NCBI RefSeq assembly: GCF_900108055.1
Contig: NZ_FNWJ01000002.1
Coordinates: 196,382-260,381, forward strand
Length of the DNA stretch: 64,000 nt
Direction of reading: 5' to 3'
From: Thermoleophilum album
GTDB lineage: Bacteria; Actinomycetota; Thermoleophilia; Solirubrobacterales; Thermoleophilaceae
Under the pieces are notes generated by a model. It saw only the letters and a program-made list of their open reading frames with translations, had not been told where the DNA came from and searched no databases. The position numbers were made by a program, and so were the translations under genes. Positions 19,289 through 28,140 of this stretch are shown piece by piece (positions within the stretch are counted from its first letter, which is position 1; each line of letters starts with the position of its first letter).

Positions 19289-19296
19289 TGCCGGGA

Positions 19297-19737
19297 GTGG
19301 CGATACTCGAACGGATCCAAGAAGACGTGAAGGCGGCGCTCAAAGCCGGCGACCGCGTCCGCGCGACATCGCTGAGGATGCTCGTCAACTCGCTTCAGGG
19401 AGCGCTCAAGGAGGCGCGGGGAGCGGATGTCGACGAGATAGCTGTGCTACGGCGGGAGCGCAAGCGGCGGCTCGAGGCGGCCGAGGCGTTCGAACGCGCG
19501 GGACAGCTGGAGCGTGCGCAAGCGGAGCGGGCGGAGGCACAGTTGATCGATGCCTACCTGCCGGCGCCGCTGGCGGCGGAGGAGTTAGAGGGACTGATCG
19601 AGGAGGCGGTTCGCAACGTCGGCGCGAGCGGTCCCAGTGACGTCGGCAAGGTGATGGCGGCGGTGATGCCGAAAGTGCGCGGACGTGCCGACGGTGCCGA
19701 GGTCAGTCGCCTGGTAAGGGAGCGTCTCGCTGCGTAA
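19297..19737 (+). CDS. yqeY: GatB/YqeY domain protein
   Basis: 146 residues from GTG 19297, chosen from the promoter spacing; TTG 19288 would add three residues. All-helical YqeY fold: LERIQEDVKAALKAGD at the start, TSLRMLVNSLQGALKEA, AYLPAPLAAEELEGLIEEAV, and GPSDVGKVMAAVMPKVRGRADG near the end. The domain resembles the tRNA-binding tail of the amidotransferase GatB, but the stand-alone protein has no established reaction. It leads the phoH-ybeY/era gene string. Confidence 0.88.
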   Translation: MAILERIQEDVKAALKAGDRVRATSLRMLVNSLQGALKEARGADVDEIAVLRRERKRRLEAAEAFERAGQLERAQAERAEAQLIDAYLPAPLAAEELEGLIEEAVRNVGASGPSDVGKVMAAVMPKVRGRADGAEVSRLVRERLAA

Positions 19738-19753
19738 CCGACCCCGGACGCAG

Positions 19754-20749
19754 GTGGCTCGCACACGGCTTGAGCTCCCGAACGAGGTGGCGCTCGAGCT
19801 CGCTGGGGTTGGCGACTCCGTGATCAAAACGCTCGAGCAGTACTTGGATTGCCAGGTCCACTTGCGTGGCAACGTGTTGACGCTGTCGGGCAGCGAGCGC
19901 GAGGTGGCAGCCGGCGAGAGCGTCGTGCGCGAGATCGAGGAGCTCGTTCGTCGCGGACACGAAATCGCGCCGGGCACGGTGGAGGCGATCGCGCGCGCGC
20001 TCGAGCAGCACGAAGACCCCCAGCGGGTGCTCGAGGACGTGATCTGGCAGCACCGCGGGACCCGCATCGCCCCGAAGACGCTCAACCAGAAGCGTTACGT
20101 GGACGCGATCCGCCGGGCGACGATCACGATCGGGATCGGCCCGGCCGGAACCGGCAAGTCATTCCTGGCGGTCGCCATGGCGGTGGCGGCGCTCTCGCGC
20201 CGCGAGGTGAGCCGGATCGTCCTCACGCGCCCGGCAGTTGAGGCAGGCGAGCGGCTCGGGTTCCTGCCAGGCGACGTGATGGCGAAGGTTGACCCCTACC
20301 TGCGCCCGCTGTTCGACGCGCTCTACGACATGATCGACCCGGAGCGCGTCAGCGAGCTTCTGGAGCGCGGCGTGATCGAGGTCGCTCCGCTCGCCTACAT
20401 GCGTGGGCGGACCCTCAACGACGCCTTCGTCATCCTCGACGAGGCGCAAAACACGACGCCGGAGCAGATGAAGATGTTTCTCACGCGACTCGGCTTCGGC
20501 TCACGGATGGTGGTCACTGGCGACGTTACGCAGGTCGACCTGCCGCGTGACCAACCATCGGGCCTGGTCGTGGTGGGCGAGATCCTGGAGGGGATCGAGG
20601 GCATCGAGTTCGTGCGCTTCGGTGACGAGGATGTCGTCCGCCACAAGCTCGTGCAGCGCATCGTGGCGGCCTACAACCGGTACGCAGAGCGCAAAGCCAA
20701 GTCCCGAGAGGCGCCGGTAGAGCTGCGCACGGCGGGCGATGGCGCGTGA
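19754..20749 (+). CDS. phoH: PhoH family ATPase
   Basis: 331 residues from GTG 19754. An N-terminal KH-like segment (about 1-75) precedes the PhoH ATPase domain. Walker A is GPAGTGKS (129-136) and Walker B is VILDEAQN (about 223-230); GDVTQVDLP is sensor-like. Linked in many genomes to ybeY and era, suggesting a role in RNA or ribosome metabolism, though the activity is not firmly known. The ybeY-era start overlaps the stop (GTGA). Confidence 0.93.
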   Translation: MARTRLELPNEVALELAGVGDSVIKTLEQYLDCQVHLRGNVLTLSGSEREVAAGESVVREIEELVRRGHEIAPGTVEAIARALEQHEDPQRVLEDVIWQHRGTRIAPKTLNQKRYVDAIRRATITIGIGPAGTGKSFLAVAMAVAALSRREVSRIVLTRPAVEAGERLGFLPGDVMAKVDPYLRPLFDALYDMIDPERVSELLERGVIEVAPLAYMRGRTLNDAFVILDEAQNTTPEQMKMFLTRLGFGSRMVVTGDVTQVDLPRDQPSGLVVVGEILEGIEGIEFVRFGDEDVVRHKLVQRIVAAYNRYAERKAKSREAPVELRTAGDGA

Positions 20750-22122
20750 CTAGCGCAGCCAGCAGTCCGAGCAGCGCGGACCGCGACTGCGGCACCGACG
20801 CCGGCCTCGAGGTCGAGGTCTTGGGAGCGTCGGAAGAGCTCGCGCGCCGTTTGCGCCGTGCCGCCCTGGCGGCGCTCGAGGCGGCGGGCGTAAGCGACGG
20901 ACACCTGGCAGTGGAGCTCGTCGACCGCGCACGGATGCGCGAACTAAACGCGCGCTTTCGTGGTCGCGACGCCGCCACCGACGTTCTTTCGTTCCCGATC
21001 GACGGGGTCGAAGCGGCTACTGGACCACGCGAGCTCGGCGACGTGATCGTCTGTCCTCCCGAGTGCAGCGATCTCGAGGAAGCGGTAGTCCACGGCGTGC
21101 TTCACCTCTGCGGCTACGACCACGAGCGCGACCAAGGCCAGATGCTCGCGCTCCAGGCTGACGTGCTGACACGTCTGCGGGGATCCGCGAGCGGCTCTGC
21201 AGCGCCACGAACGGTGGCCCTTGCGGTCGGCTCAGGCACCAAAACCCGAGCGGGCTTCGTGGCACTTGCGGGGCGTCCGAACGTCGGCAAGTCGACCCTC
21301 GTCAATCGTTTCGCTGGTACGAAAGTGGCGATCGTTTCCGACAAGCCCCAGACGACGCGCCGCGAGCTGCGCGGCGTGGTAACCGGCGACGATTGGCAAC
21401 TCGTGCTCTGTGACCTTCCCGGTTTCCAGCGGCCCCGCGATGAGCTCACGGCGCGCATGCAAGCGCGCGTCGAACGGGCGCTCGCGGACTCCGACGTAGT
21501 GCTTTACATCGTCAGTGCGACGGAACCGATCGGGCCCGGCGATCGCTTCATCGCGGAAGCCGTGCGTAGAGCCGAGAAGCCAACGGTCGCAGCCGTCAAC
21601 AAGATCGACGCCGTCGACCGCGAACGCACGGCGTTGGCCTTGCTGGAGGTCGAGAAGCTCGATCTGCCGGGCGAGATCTTCCCGATCAGTGCAAAGACCG
21701 GAGAAGGGGTCGAGGAGCTGCGCGAACACTTGGTCTCACTGCTGCCTGAGGGGCCTTTCCTCTATCCGCCGGAGTCGCGCTCGGACGTGCCGCCGGAGCT
21801 GGCGTTTGCGGAGTTGATCCGCGAGCAGGTGCTGCGGCACACCCGGGAGGAGGTGCCACACGCGGTCGAGGTGGAGGTCTCAGAGATCGAGCGGCGTCCC
21901 GACGGGTCGCTGGTCGTGCACGCCGATCTCTGGTGCGAGACGGAGAGTCAGAAGGCGATTTTGATCGGCGCGGGCGGCCGCATGGTGAAGGCGATCGGCA
22001 GCGCGGCGCGCGCCGAGATGGCGATCCTTGCTGGCGTGCCCGTGCATCTCGATCTGCGCGTGCGAGTTCGGCGGGGCTGGCGCAAGGACGAGGGCTTGCT
22101 CGACCGGATCGGCATTCGCTGA
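20746..22122 (+). CDS. ybeY-era: YbeY endoribonuclease fused to Era GTPase
   Basis: 458 residues in one uninterrupted frame from GTG 20746. The N-terminal part is YbeY (16S rRNA 3'-end maturation and ribosome quality control), with the zinc motif H116-x3-H120-x5-H126. A short Ala/Gly linker (about 146-168) leads to Era, a GTPase for small-subunit assembly: GRPNVGKST (176-184), DLPG (223-226, usually DTPG), NKID (285-288), SAKTGE (315-320) and a KH RNA-binding domain (about 350-458). An internal GTG at 21214 could allow separate Era, but no ribosome-binding site precedes it. cdd, corC and recO, often nearby, are absent. Confidence 0.92.
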   Translation: MTSAASSPSSADRDCGTDAGLEVEVLGASEELARRLRRAALAALEAAGVSDGHLAVELVDRARMRELNARFRGRDAATDVLSFPIDGVEAATGPRELGDVIVCPPECSDLEEAVVHGVLHLCGYDHERDQGQMLALQADVLTRLRGSASGSAAPRTVALAVGSGTKTRAGFVALAGRPNVGKSTLVNRFAGTKVAIVSDKPQTTRRELRGVVTGDDWQLVLCDLPGFQRPRDELTARMQARVERALADSDVVLYIVSATEPIGPGDRFIAEAVRRAEKPTVAAVNKIDAVDRERTALALLEVEKLDLPGEIFPISAKTGEGVEELREHLVSLLPEGPFLYPPESRSDVPPELAFAELIREQVLRHTREEVPHAVEVEVSEIERRPDGSLVVHADLWCETESQKAILIGAGGRMVKAIGSAARAEMAILAGVPVHLDLRVRVRRGWRKDEGLLDRIGIR

Positions 22123-22126
22123 CTGC

Positions 22127-22132
22127 GACAAT
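22127..22132 (+). promoter_or_regulatory. -10 box GACAAT, leaderless type
   Basis: GACAAT ends 8 bases before ATG 22141, the hisIE start. First base off consensus. Confidence 0.35.
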
Positions 22133-22140
22133 CGCGCACG

Positions 22141-22788
22141 ATGGCCGGTAGTGAGGAAACGGTCGAGCGAGCGCAGCCGAGCGCGGATCTGGTGTCGAGC
22201 GTCGTCTTCGACGAGCGCGGTCTGGTGCCGTGCGTAGTCCAGGATTGGGCGAGTGGAGAGGTACTGATGCTCGCCTACATGAACCGCGAGGCTCTTGCGC
22301 GGACGCTCACCACCGGGGTCGTTCACTTCTGGTCGCGTTCGCGCGAGCGCTTGTGGAAGAAGGGCGAGACGTCGGGCAACGTCCTCCAGTTGCGGGCACT
22401 TCGACTGGACTGCGACGGAGACGCTCTGCTCGCTCTCGTTGAGCCAGCCGGGCCGGTCTGCCACACCGGCGAGCGTTCCTGCTTCCACCGCGGCGACCGC
22501 AGCTGCGCGCCGCACGAAGCGCTGCCGAATCTCGCCCGCGTGATCGCCGAGCGCGGTGCGCGGCCCACGCCGGGTTCCTACACCGCCCAGCTGCTTGCCG
22601 ACCAGCGACGCGCGCGCGCGAAGGTTCTCGAAGAGTCGCAGGAGGTCGGGCGCGCGGTCGCCGACGAAAGCGACGAACGCGTGGCGGAGGAGGCGGCTGA
22701 CGTCCTCTACCACCTTGCCGTTCTGATGGCCACGCGCGGCGTTCCCCTGCGGGCAGCGCTCGAGGTGCTGAATGCGCGTCGCCGCTGA
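22141..22788 (+). CDS. hisIE: Bifunctional phosphoribosyl-AMP cyclohydrolase / phosphoribosyl-ATP pyrophosphatase
   Basis: 215 residues. Steps 2 and 3 of histidine synthesis. The HisI half (about 15-118) has [18 protein letters not shown], the metal motif LDCDGDALL and [12 protein letters not shown]. The HisE half (about 125-215) has [15 protein letters not shown] and [14 protein letters not shown], a MazG-like helical fold. Standing at the head of the trp genes is unusual but not unknown. The trpE start lies inside its last codons (17-base overlap), so the two are co-translated. Confidence 0.95.
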   Translation: MAGSEETVERAQPSADLVSSVVFDERGLVPCVVQDWASGEVLMLAYMNREALARTLTTGVVHFWSRSRERLWKKGETSGNVLQLRALRLDCDGDALLALVEPAGPVCHTGERSCFHRGDRSCAPHEALPNLARVIAERGARPTPGSYTAQLLADQRRARAKVLEESQEVGRAVADESDERVAEEAADVLYHLAVLMATRGVPLRAALEVLNARRR

Positions 22789-24271
22789 GCCGCTCGATCT
22801 CTGGCCGACGCGACGGGAGTTCCGCAAGCTCGCCGCGGAGCACGCGATCGTCCCCGTGGCTCACCGCTTCGTCAGCGATCTCGAGACCCCTGTCTCCGCC
22901 TACCTGAAACTGCGGGGTGAGGGACCATCGTTCCTACTTGAGTCCGCTGAGCAGGGGCGTCTCGGCCGCTGGTCGTTCATCGGCTTCAGGCCGCGATCGG
23001 TGGCGCGCCTGGAGGGCGGCAAGCTGATCGTCGACGGCGACGAGGAACCGTTCGATGATCCCTTCCAGGTGGCGCAGCGCTTGCTCGGCTCGCGGGCGGT
23101 AGCGACGGTCCCAGACCTACCGCCGTTTATCGGTGGCGTTGTTGGGATGTTCGGCTACGACCTTGCCCGGCTGGTCGAACCGGTGATCGGCCAGGGACCC
23201 CCCGACGACCTCAGCCTGCCCGATCTTGCCCTGATGGTCTGTGATCTGATGGTCGCTTTCGACCATCTGCGCCACGAATCGACGGTGGTCGCGAGCGTGT
23301 GGGTGGAGGACGATCCAGACGCCGGCTACGACGCTGCGGAGGCGGCTATCGCCGAGGTGCGGGAGGCGCTTCGGGGGCTCGTGCCGGAACCGCACGGACG
23401 AGCGTCGAGCGGGCGCACGCTAGCGCCACCGCGGTTCGTCTCGAACGTCGGTCGTGAGGGCTTCATTCGGGCCGTTGAGCGCTGCCAGGAGTACATACGT
23501 GCCGGCGACGCGTACCAGATCGTTCCGAGCCAGCGCTGGAGTGCTGACTGCCCGGTCGCGCCGTTCTCCGTTTACCGCGGCTTGCGGTGCATCAACCCGA
23601 GTCCCTACATGTACTTCCTGGACTTCGGTGACTTTCAGCTTGCGGGAGCGTCGCCGGAGCCACTCGTGACGGTTCACGGGCGACGCGTCTCCCAGCGACC
23701 GATCGCGGGTACCCGCCCCCGGGCTGGCACCGCAGAGGGCGATCTCGCCGCTGCGCGTGAGCTCTTGGCCGACGAGAAGGAGCGGGCCGAACACGTGATG
23801 CTTGTCGACTTGGCCCGCAACGACCTCGGGCGCGTCAGCAAGTACGGAACCGTACGCGTCGAGGAGTTGATGGTCGTGGAGTCCTTTTCGCACGTGATGC
23901 ACATCGTCTCGACCGTTTCGGGAGAGCTCCGCGACGGTCTCACCGCGGTTGACGCTTTGCGCGCTGTACTGCCCGCCGGCACCCTGTCGGGCGCACCGAA
24001 GATCCGGGCGATGCAGATCATCGACGAGCTCGAGCCGGCGCGGCGCGGACCGTATGGCGGTGCCGTCGGCTATCTCTCGTACAACGGCGACCTCGACACC
24101 TGCATCTGCATCCGGACGGCGGTGATCAAGGATGGCCGCATCCACGTCCAGGCGGGTGCTGGCATCGTTGCCGATTCGGTGCCCGAGCGGGAGGTGGCGG
24201 AGACCGAAGCAAAGGCGCGTGCGGTAATTGCGGCGGTGGAACTAGCCGCTCGTCAGCCGGAACTGCCGTGA
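22772..24271 (+). CDS. trpE: Anthranilate synthase component I
   Basis: 499 residues from ATG 22772. Makes anthranilate from chorismate with ammonia supplied by TrpG. N-terminal regulatory half ([16 protein letters not shown], holding part of the tryptophan-binding LLES site), then the chorismate-binding domain: [37 protein letters not shown] and [20 protein letters not shown]. Full length. The LLES element suggests feedback inhibition by tryptophan. It overlaps hisIE and is followed by trpG after 31 bases. Confidence 0.96.
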   Translation: MRVAAEPLDLWPTRREFRKLAAEHAIVPVAHRFVSDLETPVSAYLKLRGEGPSFLLESAEQGRLGRWSFIGFRPRSVARLEGGKLIVDGDEEPFDDPFQVAQRLLGSRAVATVPDLPPFIGGVVGMFGYDLARLVEPVIGQGPPDDLSLPDLALMVCDLMVAFDHLRHESTVVASVWVEDDPDAGYDAAEAAIAEVREALRGLVPEPHGRASSGRTLAPPRFVSNVGREGFIRAVERCQEYIRAGDAYQIVPSQRWSADCPVAPFSVYRGLRCINPSPYMYFLDFGDFQLAGASPEPLVTVHGRRVSQRPIAGTRPRAGTAEGDLAAARELLADEKERAEHVMLVDLARNDLGRVSKYGTVRVEELMVVESFSHVMHIVSTVSGELRDGLTAVDALRAVLPAGTLSGAPKIRAMQIIDELEPARRGPYGGAVGYLSYNGDLDTCICIRTAVIKDGRIHVQAGAGIVADSVPEREVAETEAKARAVIAAVELAARQPELP

Positions 24272-24302
24272 AACCGCCCGCAGAGACCAGCTTGGCGAGC
24301 GC

Positions 24303-24893
24303 GTGAAGGTCCTGCTGATCGACAACTACGACTCCTTCACCTACAACGTCGTGCAGCTGCTGGGCGCGATCGGCGCGGACGTCGCGGTGGTCCGCAACGA
24401 TCGCGCCTCCGCCCAAGAACTGCTAGCGCGCGCGATCGACGAGGGCCGGCGGCTGGTGGTCTCCCCAGGTCCTTGCACGCCACGTGAAGCCGGCGTGTCG
24501 GTGGCGGCGATTCGCCTGTTCGCGGAAGTGCGCGTACCGGTGCTGGGAATCTGTCTCGGGCATCAGGCCCTGGCCGCGGCGTTCGGGGGTCGGGTAGTTC
24601 GCGGGCAGCCGGTGCACGGCAAGGAAGCGCTTGTCGAGCACGACGGCGAAGGCGTGTTTCGCGGGCTGCCCTCGCCGCTACGGGCGGGGCGCTACCACTC
24701 GCTGGTGGTCGCTCCCGACCTTCCGCCGGAGCTGGTTGCGAGCGCCTGGTCCAACGACGTGCTGATGGGGATCCGGCACCGCTCGTTGCCCGCCGAGGGG
24801 GTGCAGTTCCATCCCGAGTCGGTGCTGACCCCCGAGGGCCGTAGCATGCTTGCAAACTTCCTGACCCTCGCACCCGATCGGGCGAGCGCTTAG
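24303..24893 (+). CDS. trpG: Anthranilate synthase component II (glutamine amidotransferase)
   Basis: 196 residues from GTG 24303. Class I glutaminase that feeds ammonia to TrpE. DNYDSFTYN at the start, SPGPCTP, the nucleophile C84 in LGICLGHQA, and VQFHPESVLT with the catalytic His-x-Glu. Such subunits are often shared with 4-amino-4-deoxychorismate synthase (PabA); the trp context favours TrpG. Confidence 0.94.
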   Translation: MKVLLIDNYDSFTYNVVQLLGAIGADVAVVRNDRASAQELLARAIDEGRRLVVSPGPCTPREAGVSVAAIRLFAEVRVPVLGICLGHQALAAAFGGRVVRGQPVHGKEALVEHDGEGVFRGLPSPLRAGRYHSLVVAPDLPPELVASAWSNDVLMGIRHRSLPAEGVQFHPESVLTPEGRSMLANFLTLAPDRASA

Positions 24894-24910
24894 CCTTCTC
24901 GACGCTAGTC

Positions 24911-25954
24911 GTGCCCAACCAGCTGCTGACCGAAGTCATCGATCGCCTCGCAAGACGCGAAGACCTCGGACCCGACGAGGCGCGCGCCGCGCTCGGCGAG
25001 ATCATGGCAGGGCGCGCCTCTGAGGCGCAAACAGCGGCGTTTTTGATCGCGCTCCGCACGAAGGGCGAGACTGCGCAGGAGATTGTCGGCCTGGCACGGG
25101 CGATGCGCGAGCTGGCAACGACGGTTGAGCTGCCGGAGCACCTGCGGGCGGTCGACACGGCCGGTACCGGCGGTGGCCGCCCGACCTTCAACGTCTCGAC
25201 GACGGCCGCGCTGATCGCCGCCAGCGCCGGGGTGCCGGTCGCCAAGCACGGCAACCGTTCGGCGACCGGCCGCTCCGGGTCCGCCGACGTGTTAGAGGCG
25301 CTCGGTGCCCGCATCGATCTGCGGCCGGAGGTCGTCGCCCGTTCGATCACCGAGCTCGGCTTCGGGTTCATGTTCGCGCCCTTGCACCACGCGGCGATGC
25401 GCCACGTCGTACCGGTGCGCAAGGAGCTCGCGGTACGCACGATCTTCAACTTCCTCGGCCCACTCACCAACCCCGCGGGTGTACGCAGGCAGGTGATCGG
25501 GGTATCCGATCCGGCGTTCCTGGCGCCGCTCGCCGAGGCTTTGCTAGAGCTAGGAGCCGACCACTGCCTGGTCGTCTCCAGCGACGATGGTCTCGACGAG
25601 TTCAGCGCCGCCGCCGCCACGACCGTGCTCGAGGTGCGCGACGGGGCGGTCCGCCAGCTGCGGGTAGAGCCCAGCGACTTCGGAGTGGAGCCGATCGCTG
25701 GCGATCAGGTGCGGGCCGGCGACCCGCAGGAGAACGCAGCTATCGCGCGCGCCGTACTCGCCGGCGAGTCGTGCCCGGAGCGGACGGTCGCGCTCGTCAA
25801 TGCCGCGGCGGCGCTCTACGTTGGGGGCCTGGTCGAGGATTGGCGAGAGGGAGTCGAGGTCGCGGCGCGAGCGATCGACGAGGGCGCAGCGGCCGAGCTG
25901 CTGCGCAACTGGGTCGCGTTGACGAAGGCCAACGAGCCGGCGGCTGCCCGGTGA
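24911..25954 (+). CDS. trpD: Anthranilate phosphoribosyltransferase
   Basis: 347 residues from GTG 24911. Transfers phosphoribose from PRPP to anthranilate. The helical N-terminal domain is followed by the PRPP loop DTAGTGGGRPTFNVST; KHGNRSATGRSGSADVLEALG is the anthranilate/PRPP site. The loop reads GTGGG where GTGGD is usual. The fit is full length. A TAGCCT at the trpG stop is 14 bases from this start, too far for the leaderless pattern, so I treat trpD as operon-internal. Confidence 0.95.
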   Translation: MPNQLLTEVIDRLARREDLGPDEARAALGEIMAGRASEAQTAAFLIALRTKGETAQEIVGLARAMRELATTVELPEHLRAVDTAGTGGGRPTFNVSTTAALIAASAGVPVAKHGNRSATGRSGSADVLEALGARIDLRPEVVARSITELGFGFMFAPLHHAAMRHVVPVRKELAVRTIFNFLGPLTNPAGVRRQVIGVSDPAFLAPLAEALLELGADHCLVVSSDDGLDEFSAAAATTVLEVRDGAVRQLRVEPSDFGVEPIAGDQVRAGDPQENAAIARAVLAGESCPERTVALVNAAAALYVGGLVEDWREGVEVAARAIDEGAAAELLRNWVALTKANEPAAAR

Positions 25955-25980
25955 GCTGCCGGGTGGCAAGCGGAGCGGAC

Positions 25981-25988
25981 AGGGAGGG
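25981..25988 (+). promoter_or_regulatory. Shine-Dalgarno site AGGGAGGG
   Basis: Six bases before GTG 25995. It fixes the trpC start and shows internal translation initiation within the trp operon. Confidence 0.6.
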
Positions 25989-25994
25989 ATCGTC

Positions 25995-26786
25995 GTGCGG
26001 CTCGAAGCTCTGATTGCAGCGACACGGGAGGCGGTTGCGCGCCGCCGCGCGGAACTGCCGCTGCGCGAGCTCGAACGCTTGGTCGAGCTGGACCGTGCCG
26101 GACGACCGTTCGCCGAGGCGCTAGCGCGGCCCGGTACCTCGGTGATCGCGGAGTACAAGCGCCGGTCGCCGTCGGCAGGCGCGATCCGTGAGGACCTCGA
26201 ATGCGCCGACGTGGTGCGCGCTTACGAGCGCGGGGGCGCGGCGGCGGTTTCCGTGCTCACCGAGGAGCGCCACTTCGGCGGCTCGCTCGCCGACCTGCGG
26301 GCCGCCCGGTCGGCGACCAGCCTGCCGATCCTCCGCAAGGACTTCACGATCGATCCCTATCAGGTCTACGAGGCCAAGATCAGCGGGGCCGATGCGGTTC
26401 TGCTGGTGGTGGCGGCGCTCAAGCCGCAGCAGCTGCAAGAGCTTTATGCCCTCGCCGGCGAGCTGGATCTCGACGCGCTGGTGGAGGTCGCGAACGAGGA
26501 GGATCTCGAACGGGCGCTCGAGATCGACGCTGACGTGATCGGAATCAACAATCGTGACCTCAGTGACTTCACCGTCGATGTGCGCCGTACCTTTGATCTG
26601 CTACCGAGCATTCCGGCCGGCAAGACGGTCGTCTCCGAGTCGGGTATCTCCACTCGCAGCCAGATCGAGGAGCTCGAGCAGGTCGGCGTCGACGCGGTCT
26701 TGGTAGGGGAGGCGCTAATGCGGGCACTCGATCCCGAGCAGGCCGTTCGGGAGCTCGTTCGTAGCGGCGCTACGAGCGACGCTTGA
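25995..26786 (+). CDS. trpC: Indole-3-glycerol phosphate synthase
   Basis: 263 residues. Ring-closes CdRP to indole-3-glycerol phosphate. TIM barrel with IAEYKRRSPSAG, LRKDFTIDPYQVYEA, LVEVANEEDLERAL, IGINNRDLSDFTVD and VSESGI: the catalytic Lys and Glu residues are in their usual strands. Monofunctional (no fused TrpF). A strong ribosome-binding site precedes it. After the stop comes an 81-base gap with a palindrome, then the protease gene. Confidence 0.96.
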   Translation: MRLEALIAATREAVARRRAELPLRELERLVELDRAGRPFAEALARPGTSVIAEYKRRSPSAGAIREDLECADVVRAYERGGAAAVSVLTEERHFGGSLADLRAARSATSLPILRKDFTIDPYQVYEAKISGADAVLLVVAALKPQQLQELYALAGELDLDALVEVANEEDLERALEIDADVIGINNRDLSDFTVDVRRTFDLLPSIPAGKTVVSESGISTRSQIEELEQVGVDAVLVGEALMRALDPEQAVRELVRSGATSDA

Positions 26787-26838
26787 GGGGATTCTTGGCG
26801 CCGCCACGGGCAACCCGCGTGCGCGCCTTTCGGAACCG

Positions 26839-26858
26839 TTTAGGCCGATCGGCTTAAA
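26839..26858. promoter_or_regulatory. 20-bp near-perfect palindrome upstream of htrA
   Basis: TTTAGGCCGATCGGCTTAAA, one mismatched pair. The right arm overlaps the likely -10 box (26854-26859), as a repressor site would. As RNA it forms an 8-bp stem with a 4-base loop, so a terminator for trpEGDC is the other reading. Confidence 0.55.
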
Positions 26859-26859
26859 T
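26854..26859 (+). promoter_or_regulatory. -10 box TTAAAT, leaderless type
   Basis: TTAAAT ends 8 bases before ATG 26868, the htrA start. It matches TATAAT at 4 of 6 positions. Confidence 0.35.
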
Positions 26860-26867
26860 GGGCGGGG

Positions 26868-28073
26868 ATGGAGGGTCGTTCCCGCACTTCACGGATCGCG
26901 CCGAGCCACCTGTTGGCAGGTGCGATCGGCGGTCTTTTATCCGCCGTGCTGGTGGTCGTGCTGGCGCTCGCGGGCGCCGTCGACCTCGGGGAGACCAAGG
27001 AAGTGGTGCGCGAACGCACGATCGTGCGCGACGGGGGCCACGGCCTGGACGTCACCGACATCTACAAAAAGGCGGGACCGGGGGTCGTTTACGTCGAGGC
27101 CCAAGGAGGGACCGATACCTCCCCCTTCGGCCTGCCGTCGCCCGGCGAGGAGGCGAGTGGCTCGGGGATCGTGATCGACCGCGACGGCAACGTCCTCACC
27201 AACTGGCACGTGGTCGAGGGAGCACGCTCGATCAACGTCAGGTTTAGCGAGGACGGGCCCCAGGTAGCAGCGCAGCTGAAAGGGCGCGATCCCTCCTCCG
27301 ACCTCGCGGTGATCAAGGTCGATCCGGACAAGGCAGGGAGACTCGTGCCGCTGCCGCTCGGCTCGTCGGCGAAGGCGAAGGTCGGCGACCCGGTCGTGGC
27401 GATCGGCAACCCGTTCGGTCTTTCCCGAACCGTCACTACCGGCATCGTCTCGGCCGTCCAGCGGCAGATCCAGGCACCGAACGGTTTCACCATTCCCAAC
27501 GCGATTCAGACCGACGCCGCCATCAACCCCGGCAACTCAGGCGGCCCTCTGCTCGATGCCGAGGGGCGAGTGATCGGCGTCAACTCGCAGATCGTGACGG
27601 GCGGCAGCCGTGGCTCGGTGGGAATCGGCTTCGCCGTTCCGATCGATCTCGCGAAGCGTCTGTTGCCACAGCTGAAGCGGGGCGGCGTGGTCAAGCGTGC
27701 CTACCTCGGGATCGAGATGACGACGCTGACGCCGCAGCTCGCTCAGGACCTCAACCTGCCGATCGAGAGCGGCGCCCTCATCACCAGCGTGGTGCCTCGC
27801 AGTCCGGCAGCGCAGGCGGGTCTGCGCGGTGGTCGCACGCGTCTCGACAATGGCCTGCGGGTGGGCGGCGACGTGATCGTCGAGATCGATGGCCGGAAGG
27901 TCCGTTCGGCCGAGGATGTCACCGCGATCATCGGGGCGCGCAACCCCGGGGACACCGTGCGGATCGTCTACTACCGAGGGCGCCAGCGGCGAAGCGCGAA
28001 CGTCCGGCTCGGTACCCGTCCCGCGCGGGTAGCGACGCCGTCCGCTGAGGAGCTTCCCTCGCCGCTGCCGTGA
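26868..28073 (+). CDS. Membrane-anchored HtrA/DegP-type serine protease with one PDZ domain
   Basis: 401 residues. Extracytoplasmic quality-control protease. One N-terminal transmembrane anchor (about 14-38), a linker, then a trypsin-like domain with the triad H114 (TNWHVVEG), D145 (PSSDLAV) and S224 (NPGNSGGP), and a PDZ domain (about 275-375). It has its own promoter-like site with a palindrome. It lies between trpC and trpF with no metabolic link, probably an insertion into the trp cluster. Degradation of misfolded envelope proteins is the usual family role. Confidence 0.93.
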   Translation: MEGRSRTSRIAPSHLLAGAIGGLLSAVLVVVLALAGAVDLGETKEVVRERTIVRDGGHGLDVTDIYKKAGPGVVYVEAQGGTDTSPFGLPSPGEEASGSGIVIDRDGNVLTNWHVVEGARSINVRFSEDGPQVAAQLKGRDPSSDLAVIKVDPDKAGRLVPLPLGSSAKAKVGDPVVAIGNPFGLSRTVTTGIVSAVQRQIQAPNGFTIPNAIQTDAAINPGNSGGPLLDAEGRVIGVNSQIVTGGSRGSVGIGFAVPIDLAKRLLPQLKRGGVVKRAYLGIEMTTLTPQLAQDLNLPIESGALITSVVPRSPAAQAGLRGGRTRLDNGLRVGGDVIVEIDGRKVRSAEDVTAIIGARNPGDTVRIVYYRGRQRRSANVRLGTRPARVATPSAEELPSPLP

Positions 28074-28127
28074 TCGGCCCCTTGCGGCGCCCCTTGCCCG
28101 CTCGATCGGGGTCGCTGCGCCGTGTGC

Positions 28128-28133
28128 GACGAT
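28128..28133 (+). promoter_or_regulatory. -10 box GACGAT, leaderless type
   Basis: GACGAT ends 7 bases before GTG 28141, the trpF start. Weak match: only positions 2 and 6 fit. Confidence 0.3.
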
Positions 28134-28140
28134 TGGCGCC

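Noticed and set aside
24891-24896. TAGCCT at the trpG stop as a leaderless trpD promoter
   Set aside because: 14 bases to GTG 24911, outside the 6-9 base spacing of the other sites.
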